Below, piece after piece: positions 1-5,802 of a DNA stretch of 9,122 nt (positions are counted from its first letter, which is position 1; every line of letters begins with the position of its first letter). The notes below the pieces were generated by a model. That model did no database searches. It worked only from the letters and a program-made list of their open reading frames with translations, and had not been told where the DNA came from. This DNA comes from Desulfocapsa sp. GTDB taxonomy: Bacteria; Desulfobacterota; Desulfobulbia; Desulfobulbales; Desulfocapsaceae. Where the stretch lies: positions 1 to 9,122 of the forward strand of contig JAOZLM010000075.1 in assembly GCA_029934815.1 (NCBI GenBank), read 5' to 3'. The translations under genes and the position numbers were made by a program.

Positions 1-6
1 GATACC

Positions 7-327
7 ATGGATATGAATTCCATCATGCAGCAGGCTCAACAGATGCAGCAAAAAATGGCAGGAATACAGGAAGAATTAAAGAAAATTACCGTTGACGGCA
101 CTGCAGGTGGCGGCATGGTAACTGTTACAGCCAACGGAAGTAATGAAATTCTTTCAGTCAAAATTGAAAAAGAAATGATCACTGTTGATGAGCAGGAAAT
201 GCTGCAAGACCTGATCGCCGCTGCCACCAATGATGCCTTACGCAAAGTAAAGGCGGTTGGTAAGGATGAGATGGCAAAGCTGACTGGTGGAATGAATATT
301 CCTGGCATGTCAAATATGTTTTCATAA
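7..327 (+). CDS. ebfC: YbaB/EbfC family nucleoid-associated DNA-binding protein
   Basis: 106 residues, the usual length for this small family. These proteins form dimers that bind DNA and are associated with the nucleoid; the gene usually lies between dnaX and recR, and recR does follow here. The N-terminal half has the family's glutamine- and methionine-rich helix (QQAQQMQQKM, residues 8-17), then a GGGMVTVTANG strand (residues 34-44). A second helix has the EMLQDLIAAATNDA pattern (about 63-76), and the C-terminus is rich in Gly and Met. Only six bases precede the first ATG, so its ribosome site is outside the window. The ATG at position 13 is an equally possible start, and it would give an N-terminus beginning MNSIM that fits the family as well. 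The reading frame ends five bases before the long palindrome at 333. Family assignment is strong; the exact role in the cell is poorly defined for the whole family. Confidence 0.93.
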   Translation: MDMNSIMQQAQQMQQKMAGIQEELKKITVDGTAGGGMVTVTANGSNEILSVKIEKEMITVDEQEMLQDLIAAATNDALRKVKAVGKDEMAKLTGGMNIPGMSNMFS

Positions 328-332
328 AAGTT

Positions 333-459
333 GATGGAACCGTAAAAACTCTTCATCTTCTTCGTTGCTGTAAAATTCAAATCATTACGACGTACCTTAG
401 TACGCCGAAATAACTTGAATTTTACGCGCCTCGAATATGAAGTTTTTTACAATTCCATC
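333..459. repeat. 127-nt imperfect palindrome between ebfC and recR
   Basis: A single long hairpin fills most of the 188-bp gap. From outside in, 333-339 pairs with 453-459, 342-348 with 444-450, 351-356 with 437-442, 358-360 with 433-435 and 367-368 with 426-427. Then 370-380 pairs with 415-425 (11 bp, perfect), and 382-395 pairs with 400-413 with a few mismatches. The loop is CTTA at 396-399. I count about 47 Watson-Crick pairs. A run of six T (443-448) follows the inner stem on the + strand. On the - strand the same stem is followed, two bases on, by five T. It could therefore end transcription in both directions. The size and symmetry suggest a dispersed palindromic intergenic element, but only one copy is in this window, so repeat status is inferred. 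No coding frame of note lies within it. Confidence 0.7.
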
Positions 460-515
460 TCACAATTCCGGTTTTTACGACTTTATCAAAATTTATTTTT
501 GCCAGCACAGTAATT

Positions 516-1124
516 ATGTCACAACAAATTATTCCCCAGGCACTTGAACGCCTTATCCAGGACTTTTCCAAACTTCCAGGTATTGGCCAAAAGACAGCAT
601 CTCGCCTTGCCTTAAATATCCTGAGACGTCCGCAGAGTGAGGCCAGAGAACTTGCAACAGCATTAGCCGAACTTCATAACTCTATCCAGCTCTGCTCTTG
701 CTGTTTTACATTTTCAGAAAACGATCCCTGCGCTATTTGCGGTAATCCAAAACGGGATGCAAGTCTTGTCTGTGTGGTTGAGCAACCGGGTGATCTTCTG
801 GCCATAGAAAAAGCAGGAAACTACTCAGGGCATTATCATATTCTCCATGGTGTGCTTTCTCCCATGGACGGAATCGGACCTGCAGAAATAAAAGTCAAAG
901 AACTGGAAGCACGAATAAATTCGGGTACTATAAAGGAAATATTTATTGCCACCAGCTCAACTGTTCCAGGCGAAGCCACTGCAAGTTTTCTTATAGACAG
1001 GTTGAAAAAAAAGCCCATACGGCTTACTCGTCTGGCCTGTGGCATACCCATGGGGATGGATATAAAATATGCAGACAAACACACCCTTGCAAGAGCCATC
1101 GAAAGCCGCTCTGAGACCAGATAA
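516..1124 (+). CDS. recR: Recombination mediator protein RecR
   Basis: 202 residues, the normal RecR length. RecR works with RecO (and RecF) to load RecA onto SSB-coated single-stranded DNA during gap repair, forming a ring clamp. The N-terminal helix-hairpin-helix is seen in LPGIGQKTASRLA (residues 20-32). The zinc module has four cysteines, C60, C63, C72 and C75, followed by KRD (79-81). The Toprim domain starts around residue 84 with VCVVEQPGDLLAIE and continues through SPMDGIGP and the PGEATA segment. The C-terminus carries the usual CGIPMG and YADKHTLARAI blocks. All expected motifs are intact. The start at 516 puts the protein exactly at family length, but no Shine-Dalgarno sequence precedes it (CACAGTAATT). 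The 188-bp gap and palindrome separate it from ebfC, so it may be transcribed on its own or by read-through. Confidence 0.97.
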   Translation: MSQQIIPQALERLIQDFSKLPGIGQKTASRLALNILRRPQSEARELATALAELHNSIQLCSCCFTFSENDPCAICGNPKRDASLVCVVEQPGDLLAIEKAGNYSGHYHILHGVLSPMDGIGPAEIKVKELEARINSGTIKEIFIATSSTVPGEATASFLIDRLKKKPIRLTRLACGIPMGMDIKYADKHTLARAIESRSETR

Positions 1125-1164
1125 ACCACCCAGCATAATACCTTTTATTACCACTTAATTTTTC

Positions 1165-1193
1165 TTGACAGAATCGCTGGATATTGGTAATTG
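1165..1193 (+). promoter_or_regulatory. Possible promoter for tRNA-Val
   Basis: A perfect TTGACA lies at 1165-1170. Seventeen bases downstream is TAATTG (1188-1193), a poor match to TATAAT. tRNA-Val begins about 50 bases further on. The -35 box is the only strong evidence; the -10 is weak, so this is tentative. Confidence 0.25.
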
Positions 1194-1243
1194 AAGCTGT
1201 TTAAGTTGTCTCCTTTGCCTTCTTGGCTTCTGGAGAACTGAAC

Positions 1244-1318
1244 AGGCGCGTAACTCAGCGGGAGAGTGTCACCTTGACATGGTGGAAGTCGGCGGTTCGA
1301 AACCGCCCGCGCCTACCA
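1244..1318 (+). tRNA. tRNA-Val (anticodon GAC)
   Basis: 75 nt including an encoded CCA end (1316-1318). The acceptor stem AGGCGCG (1244-1250) pairs fully with CGCGCCT (1308-1314), and A1315 is the discriminator. The D stem is ACTC/GAGT around an AGCGGGA loop. The anticodon stem is TCACC/GGTGG with loop TTGACAT, so the anticodon is GAC, which reads GUC and GUU valine codons. The T arm is GGCGG-TTCGAAA-CCGCC. The cloverleaf is complete, with one G-U pair in the anticodon stem. It stands between recR and thrS on the same strand and is followed nine bases later by a hairpin with a T-rich tail. Confidence 0.96.
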
Positions 1319-1327
1319 GATTTATTG

Positions 1328-1378
1328 GGCTAAAGCTCGTATGTAAAATTTTACTACGGGTTTTTTAGCCTTTGTTTT
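1328..1378 (+). terminator. Long hairpin with T-rich tail between tRNA-Val and thrS
   Basis: GGCTAAA at 1328-1334 pairs with TTTAGCC at 1364-1370. Inside it, CTCGTA (1336-1341) pairs with TACGGG (1355-1360), with one G-U pair. The centre, GTAAAATTTTAC, is self-complementary. The stem is followed directly by TTTGTTTT (1371-1378), the pattern of an intrinsic terminator. It probably ends the tRNA-Val transcript. It finishes only 18 bases before the thrS start codon, so a transcript entering thrS from upstream would have to read through it, which makes an attenuator role possible. Confidence 0.7.
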
Positions 1379-1396
1379 ATACAAATATTTGAACTA

Positions 1397-3325
1397 ATGA
1401 CCGATATTACCATTGCCATACAAGACGGAAACGAAGCAAGCATGCCTGCCGGATGCACCGTACAGGACGCAGTTTCCGAACTAATGTCCAACAAACAGCG
1501 CAAGAGAACTGTAGCTGTTTTTCATAATGGCGAAGTCCTTGATATGAGTGCGCAACTTCAGGAAGATGCAATTCTCACTCCGATCCAGATAGGATCAGAA
1601 GAAGGCCTTGCAGTCTTACGGCACTCCACCGCCCACGTTATGGCAGAAGCTGTCAGGGCACTCTACGGAGATGATGTAAAGGTAGCTATTGGTCCATCCA
1701 TTGAAGATGGTTTTTATTACGACTTTGACAGAAAAGAGCCTTTTACACCTGATGATTTTGAAAAAATCGAAGCCAAAATGACTGAGATTGCCCGCTCTGC
1801 TCAATCTTTTGTGCGAACAGAAGTTCCGGCAGCAGATGCAATCAAGCGTTTCGCGGCAGAGGGTGAGAAATACAAAGTTGAATTAATCGAAGATCTCGGC
1901 GTAGATACTGTTTCACTCTATCAGCAAGGTGAATTTACCGATCTGTGCCGTGGCCCGCACCTCCCAAACACTTCATGGATAAATGCTTTTAAGCTGTTAC
2001 GTGTTGCCGGTGCATACTGGCGAGGCGACGAAAAAAGAGAAATGCTGCAGCGTATCTACGGCACAGCATTCTTTGACAAAAAAGCACTCAAAAAACACCT
2101 GAACGCCATTGAAGAAGCAAAAAAACGAGATCATCGGAAACTTGGTAAAGAACTTGAGTTATTTACCATGCAAGACGAGATCGGCCCAGGGCTGATTTTA
2201 TGGCAGCCCAAAGGCGCTTTACTTCGTAAGCTCATTGAAGATTACTGGAAAGATGCTCACTATCGTAATGATTACGAGCTTCTTTACACCCCGCACATTG
2301 CACGACAGGATCTCTGGAAAACTTCAGGCCACCTTGATTTCTATGGCGAGAACATGTACTCGCCCATGGATATCGACGATGTGGCTTATCAGCTCAAACC
2401 GATGAACTGCCCTTTCCATATCGGTGTGTATAGCAGTCGGAAAAGAAGTTACCGTGAATTCCCTATTCGCTGGTGTGAGCTAGGTACCGTATACCGTTAC
2501 GAACGTGCCGGAGCATTACACGGACTTCTTCGAGTACGCGGTTTTACACAGGATGATGCACATATCTTTTGTATGCCTGAACAACTTGAAGATGAGATTT
2601 TTAACATTCTTGATCTGAACCTTGAGATCCTGAAAACATTTGGCTTTGACCAGTACGAGATTTACCTCTCAACCAGACCCGACAAATCTGTAGGAACTGA
2701 TGAGAACTGGGAACAGTCAACCGAAGCGTTAAAACTTGCCCTTGAGAAAAAAGGTCTGGAATACAAACTTGACCCCGGTGAAGGAGTTTTCTACGGTCCT
2801 AAAATTGATATTAAGATCAAGGATCAGTTAGGTCGTTCCTGGCAGTGCTCAACCATCCAGGTAGACTTTAATCTGCCCGAACGCTTTGAAATGAAATACA
2901 CCGGTGCAGACAACAGTGAGCACCAGCCAATTATGATCCACCGTGCGCTCATGGGATCTTTGGAGCGTTTTATTGGCGTACTGATTGAACATTATGCTGG
3001 TGTTTTTCCGCTCTGGTTTGCACCAGTGCAGGCACGCATAATGAATATCACCGACGATCAGGCCGAATATTGCGAGGAAGTGTACAAAAAACTTCGTAAA
3101 GCCGGAATGCGTATCGAAAAAGATTTGCGTAATGAAAAATTGAACTATAAGATCAGAGAAGCGCAAATGGCAAAAATCCCGTATATGCTGATCATCGGCG
3201 ACAAAGAAAAAGAAAGCAACACCGTCACCGTAAGATTGCGTGATGGAAAAAACATAGCCGATATGCAGATCGAAGATTTTGCAGATAAAGTCACAAAAGA
3301 GTGTATTGAAGGACGAGGAATTTAA
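1397..3325 (+). CDS. thrS: Threonine--tRNA ligase (ThrRS)
   Basis: 642 residues, the full bacterial length. It activates threonine with ATP and charges tRNA-Thr in the cytoplasm, and it clears mischarged Ser-tRNA in a separate editing site. Residues about 3-65 are the TGS domain. The editing domain shows HSTAH (76-80) and CRGPH (184-188). The class II catalytic core has the motif 2 segment around YRYERAGALHGLLRVRGF and the motif 3 segment GSLERFIGVLIEHY. The zinc ligands are expected at C338 (NCPFH), H389 (DDAHIF) and H515 (IHRALMG), each four residues on from the E. coli positions. The C-terminal anticodon-binding domain follows from about residue 540. The ATG at 1397 suits the family N-terminus, but no Shine-Dalgarno is seen before it (ATATTTGAACTA), and a hairpin ends 26 bases upstream. 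In E. coli thrS is translationally autoregulated; whether that happens here cannot be read from the sequence. Confidence 0.98.
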   Translation: MTDITIAIQDGNEASMPAGCTVQDAVSELMSNKQRKRTVAVFHNGEVLDMSAQLQEDAILTPIQIGSEEGLAVLRHSTAHVMAEAVRALYGDDVKVAIGPSIEDGFYYDFDRKEPFTPDDFEKIEAKMTEIARSAQSFVRTEVPAADAIKRFAAEGEKYKVELIEDLGVDTVSLYQQGEFTDLCRGPHLPNTSWINAFKLLRVAGAYWRGDEKREMLQRIYGTAFFDKKALKKHLNAIEEAKKRDHRKLGKELELFTMQDEIGPGLILWQPKGALLRKLIEDYWKDAHYRNDYELLYTPHIARQDLWKTSGHLDFYGENMYSPMDIDDVAYQLKPMNCPFHIGVYSSRKRSYREFPIRWCELGTVYRYERAGALHGLLRVRGFTQDDAHIFCMPEQLEDEIFNILDLNLEILKTFGFDQYEIYLSTRPDKSVGTDENWEQSTEALKLALEKKGLEYKLDPGEGVFYGPKIDIKIKDQLGRSWQCSTIQVDFNLPERFEMKYTGADNSEHQPIMIHRALMGSLERFIGVLIEHYAGVFPLWFAPVQARIMNITDDQAEYCEEVYKKLRKAGMRIEKDLRNEKLNYKIREAQMAKIPYMLIIGDKEKESNTVTVRLRDGKNIADMQIEDFADKVTKECIEGRGI

Positions 3326-3327
3326 AT

Positions 3328-3349
3328 CAGGGTATACGTTTATCCCCTG
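3328..3349 (+). other. Small hairpin in the thrS-infC gap
   Basis: CAGGG (3328-3332) pairs with CCCTG (3345-3349), with three further A-T pairs possible inside after one mismatch. It starts two bases after the thrS stop. There is no T tract behind it, so it does not look like a terminator. It could protect an mRNA end or shape the infC leader. Chance is not excluded. Confidence 0.3.
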
Positions 3350-3386
3350 TAAATTCCAACACTTCAATAATTTTAGTAAAATATTT

Positions 3387-3402
3387 AGGAGGAAGTAACA
3401 TT
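3387..3402 (+). promoter_or_regulatory. infC ribosome binding site and AUU start codon
   Basis: AGGAGG at 3387-3392 is the strongest Shine-Dalgarno sequence in the window. It is followed by a seven-base spacer (AAGTAAC) and then ATT at 3400-3402. It has no ATG, GTG or TTG to serve in that frame at the right distance, and the protein alignment requires a start here. A rare AUU codon backed by a strong Shine-Dalgarno is the known arrangement by which IF3 represses its own translation. Confidence 0.9.
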
Positions 3403-3948
3403 AAACGTCGAGGAAAAAGGGCACCAGTTCAGCGAGAAGTACGAGCAAAAACAAATGAAGATATCCGCCACGCACAGGTTCGCCTGATTGGCAGCAGTAG
3501 TGAACAATTAGGAATATTCAGCGCTGCGGATGCCCTTGAACGTGCCTACGATGAAGATCTTGATCTCGTAGAAATTTCAGCGAATGCAAAACCACCTGTT
3601 TGTCGTATTATGAACTATGACAAATTCAGGTACGAACAGGCCAAAAAACAGCAGGAAGCAAAGAAAAAGCAGACCACTGTTGAAACAAAAGAAATTAAAT
3701 TTCGGCCTAAAACTGAAACGCATGATCTGGGTTTCAAGATCAAAAATGTGAAGAAATTCCTAAGTAAGAACAACAAAGTAAAACTTACTATGCGTTTTCG
3801 TGGACGTGAAATTGTCTACTGCCAGACAGTAGGTATGGAAGCCATGAATAAAATTTCTGCTCTCCTTGAAGAAGATGCAATAATTTTACAGCCACCGAAA
3901 ATGGAAGGTCGCCAACTGGTTATGTTTGTTGGACCTAAAAACGAATAG
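3400..3948 (+). CDS. infC: Translation initiation factor IF-3, starting at ATT
   Basis: 182 residues when read from ATT at 3400, close to the E. coli length of 180. IF3 binds the 30S subunit, keeps it apart from 50S and checks the start codon and initiator tRNA. The N-terminal domain includes TNEDIRHAQVRLIG (18-31), QLGIFSAADALE (36-47) and DLVEISANAKPPVCRIMNY (55-73). A lysine- and glutamine-rich linker helix follows (about 79-96). The C-terminal domain begins at KEIKFRP (97-103) and includes MRFRGREIVY and the final EGRQLVMFVGPK. The first ATG in the frame, at 3610, is Met71, so an ATG-only call would lose the entire N-terminal domain. After the start, KRRGKRAPVQ resembles the basic N-terminus of other IF3 proteins. 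It follows thrS by 74 bases and precedes rpmI by 76, the standard operon order. Autoregulation through the AUU codon is established in E. coli and inferred here. Confidence 0.97.
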   Translation: MKRRGKRAPVQREVRAKTNEDIRHAQVRLIGSSSEQLGIFSAADALERAYDEDLDLVEISANAKPPVCRIMNYDKFRYEQAKKQQEAKKKQTTVETKEIKFRPKTETHDLGFKIKNVKKFLSKNNKVKLTMRFRGREIVYCQTVGMEAMNKISALLEEDAIILQPPKMEGRQLVMFVGPKNE

Positions 3949-4024
3949 ACATTAATTTTCTATTAGATAATATACTGGCTGCGTAACACAGTTCAGTTAC
4001 AAAGCTACCCATAAGGAGTATACG

Positions 4025-4222
4025 ATGCCAAAAATGAAAACAAAAAGAGGCGCTGCAAAGCGTTTCAAGAAAACAGGATCTGGAAAGATCAAACGTTCCA
4101 AGGCTTTTACCAGTCATATTCTGACTAAGAAATCCACCAAGCGTAAGCGTAAGCTTCGTAAGTCCGGTATCGTTGATCCTGCTAATGCACCAACAATCAG
4201 AAAAATTCTTCCCTACCTGTAG
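4025..4222 (+). CDS. rpmI: Large ribosomal subunit protein bL35
   Basis: 65 residues, the standard length. L35 is a small basic protein of the 50S subunit. The N-terminus MPKMKTKRGAAKRFKKTGSGKIKR is characteristic, followed by SHILTKKSTKRKRKLRK and a C-terminus ending IRKILPYL. About a third of residues are Lys or Arg. AAGGAG stands at 4014-4019, at normal spacing from the ATG. It lies in the usual position between infC and rplT. In E. coli, translation of rpmI and rplT is repressed by L20 binding the mRNA upstream of rpmI; no obvious matching fold could be confirmed by eye in the 76-base gap here. Confidence 0.98.
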   Translation: MPKMKTKRGAAKRFKKTGSGKIKRSKAFTSHILTKKSTKRKRKLRKSGIVDPANAPTIRKILPYL

Positions 4223-4236
4223 GGGATACTTTTTTT
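4211..4236 (+). other. Hairpin over the rpmI stop codon, followed by seven T
   Basis: CCCTA (4211-4215) pairs with TAGGG (4220-4224) around the loop CCTG, covering the last rpmI codons and the TAG stop. A run of seven T lies at 4230-4236. Five bases separate stem and T run and the stem is short, so it would be a weak terminator at best. It might lower transcription into rplT or act with the next hairpin at 4258. Confidence 0.3.
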
Positions 4237-4257
4237 AGAATTTACAAAAGACATTTA

Positions 4258-4274
4258 CCGGAAAAAGTTTCCGG
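4258..4274 (+). promoter_or_regulatory. Perfect hairpin just upstream of the rplT ribosome site
   Basis: CCGGAAA (4258-4264) and TTTCCGG (4268-4274) form a perfect 7-bp stem with a three-base loop, AAG. It ends eight bases before the rplT Shine-Dalgarno AAGGAG (4282-4287). There is no T run after it. The position suggests an effect on rplT translation or mRNA stability rather than termination. Confidence 0.5.
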
Positions 4275-4294
4275 AATAGATAAGGAGCAACGAT

Positions 4295-4651
4295 ATGCCA
4301 CGCGTTACCAGGGGCTTTAAAGCCCGTAGAAGAAGAAATAGAGTTCTGAAACTTGCTAAAGGTTACAGAGGTGGAAAGTCCAGATTATTCCGTACAGCTA
4401 CTGAGGCCGTTGATAAGGCACTACAGTATGCTTACCGTGATCGCCGCAATAAGAAACGTGATTTCCGTCGTATTTGGATTACCCGCATTAGTGCTGGTAC
4501 CAAAATGAACGGAATGAACTACTCAAGATTTATGGGTGGTCTCAAAAAAGCAGGTGTTGAGCTTGATCGTAAGGTCCTCTCCAACATGGCTATTCTTGAT
4601 GCTGCTGCATTCACCGAAGTTGTGAATCTTGCTAAAGAGGCCAATGCATAG
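4295..4651 (+). CDS. rplT: Large ribosomal subunit protein bL20
   Basis: 118 residues, the standard length. L20 binds 23S rRNA early in 50S assembly and in several bacteria also represses its own operon. The long basic N-terminal arm is clear (MPRVTRGFKARRRRNRVLKLAKGY, then RGGKSRLFRTA), followed by YAYRDRRNKKRDFRRIWI and TRISAGTKMNGMNYSRFM. The C-terminal globular part includes GLKKAGVELDRKVLSNMAILDAAAF. AAGGAG at 4282-4287 gives a good ribosome site. It follows rpmI by 72 bases. A strong terminator-like hairpin lies 42 bases past its stop, so the translation-factor segment may end here under some conditions. Confidence 0.98.
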   Translation: MPRVTRGFKARRRRNRVLKLAKGYRGGKSRLFRTATEAVDKALQYAYRDRRNKKRDFRRIWITRISAGTKMNGMNYSRFMGGLKKAGVELDRKVLSNMAILDAAAFTEVVNLAKEANA

Positions 4652-4692
4652 AAAAGGCCTTTGACCCAGACTATTGCATGCAGCTTATTTTG

Positions 4693-4728
4693 ATGCCGGT
4701 TTCAAACCTTGAAACCGGCATATTGTTT
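4693..4728 (+). terminator. Intrinsic terminator or attenuator between rplT and pheS
   Basis: A perfect 13-bp stem: 4693-4705 (ATGCCGGTTTCAA) with 4709-4721 (TTGAAACCGGCAT), loop ACC, then ATTGTTTT (4722-4729). It ends about 24 bases before the pheS ATG. In E. coli an attenuator sits at this same place and is ruled by a Phe-rich leader peptide (pheM). No Phe-rich peptide is seen upstream here: the only frame through the hairpin, 4678-4731, contains one Phe. It could be a plain partial terminator that lowers pheST expression relative to the ribosomal genes. Confidence 0.85.
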
Positions 4729-4752
4729 TAAAGAGTAGAGTATCAAGATATC

Positions 4753-5766
4753 ATGGAGCAGGAACTAAACACGCTACAAACCCTCGCCAAAGATGAGTTA
4801 AACGCTGTTACTGACAGTGCTCAACTTGAAGATTTCAGAATCAGATTCCTTGGTAGAAAAGGTGAATTCTCATCAATCATGAAGGGCTTGGGTAAAGTCC
4901 CAAAAGAAGATAAACCCCGTCTTGGCCAATTAGCTAACAATATCAAAAAGGAACTTGAATCTCTTTTTGATAAGAAAAAAATTAGCCTTAACGCCGACTC
5001 ATCAGCCAGTGGTAACGGATCATCTATTGATCTCACCCTTCCCGGCCGAAAGCCTGAAACCGGAAAACTACATCCGGTAACCCAGATCATGAATGAAGTG
5101 TGTGCCATCTTTGAAAGCCTCGGCTTCTCAGTGGCCGAAGGGCCAGATGTAGAACACGATCATTACAACTTTGAAGCGCTGAATATTCCTGCCCACCATC
5201 CGGCAAGGGACATGCATGACACCTTCTATGTCAGCGACTCAATTCTCCTGCGTACCCACACTTCTCCCATGCAGGCGAGAATTATGGAAACACAGCAGCC
5301 CCCACTAAGAGTAATTGCTCCCGGAAAGGTATATCGCTGCGATTCAGACATCACCCACACTCCAATGTTTCATCAGGTTGAAGGCTTTCTTGTGGATAAG
5401 AATGTCTCCTTTGCCGATCTAAAAGGAGTACTCACCATTTTCACCCAAAAGATGTTTGATAAAAAACTCGAACTTCGTTTCCGTCCAAGCTTCTTCCCTT
5501 TTACCGAACCAAGTGCAGAAGTCGATATTGCCTGTGTTATGTGTAATGGCAAAGGCTGCCGGGTATGTAAACAAACCGGTTGGCTGGAAATCCTTGGTTC
5601 CGGAATGATTGATCCTGAAGTCTTTAAGAAAGTTGGTTACAATCCTGAGGTGTACAGTGGTTTTGCCTTTGGCCTTGGGATTGAACGTATTGCCATGCTC
5701 AAATACGGCATTGATGATATCCGGCTTTACTATGAAAACGATCTCCGTTTTCTTTCTCAATTTTAG
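4753..5766 (+). CDS. pheS: Phenylalanine--tRNA ligase alpha subunit
   Basis: 337 residues, normal for the bacterial alpha subunit. With PheT it forms the (alpha-beta)2 enzyme that charges tRNA-Phe; the alpha chain holds the active site. Residues about 1-85 are the N-terminal coiled-coil arm that contacts tRNA. The class II catalytic domain starts near HPVTQIM. It contains RTHTSPMQAR (from 167), FRPSFFPFTEPSAEVD (from 243) and the motif 3 segment GLGIERIAML (from 307). A cluster of four cysteines (C261, C264, C269, C272) precedes GWLEILGSGMI, as is common in this family. The ATG at 4753 is preceded by a weak AGAG-type purine stretch (4732-4740). It lies 101 bases after rplT, behind the hairpin at 4693, so it may need read-through or a promoter of its own. 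Confidence 0.98.
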   Translation: MEQELNTLQTLAKDELNAVTDSAQLEDFRIRFLGRKGEFSSIMKGLGKVPKEDKPRLGQLANNIKKELESLFDKKKISLNADSSASGNGSSIDLTLPGRKPETGKLHPVTQIMNEVCAIFESLGFSVAEGPDVEHDHYNFEALNIPAHHPARDMHDTFYVSDSILLRTHTSPMQARIMETQQPPLRVIAPGKVYRCDSDITHTPMFHQVEGFLVDKNVSFADLKGVLTIFTQKMFDKKLELRFRPSFFPFTEPSAEVDIACVMCNGKGCRVCKQTGWLEILGSGMIDPEVFKKVGYNPEVYSGFAFGLGIERIAMLKYGIDDIRLYYENDLRFLSQF

Positions 5767-5802
5767 TGCCTTACTCTATAAATACTGCAATAAAAAAATA
5801 TT

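Noticed and set aside
328..515. CRISPR array or IS remnant in the ebfC-recR gap
   Set aside because: There is one inverted repeat, no series of direct repeats with spacers, and no transposase frame.
1245..1318. tRNA-Val starting at G1245
   Set aside because: Shifting the start leaves an acceptor mismatch; starting at A1244 gives seven full pairs.
1319..1396. T-box riboswitch before thrS
   Set aside because: No T-box bulge sequence or specifier stem is seen, and the space is too short.
2849..3367. 172-residue frame on the - strand opposite thrS
   Set aside because: It lies entirely over the conserved thrS 3' end and gap, and its sequence resembles no family; it is a shadow of thrS coding bias.
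3610..3948. infC starting at the ATG at 3610
   Set aside because: It would remove the conserved IF3 N-terminal domain, which is intact upstream to the ATT at 3400 with an AGGAGG before it.
4678..4731. 17-codon frame (MQLILMPVSNLETGILF) through the hairpin before pheS as a pheM-like leader
   Set aside because: It has one Phe only, no ribosome site, and lies across the terminator stem, so its codons are explained by the stem.
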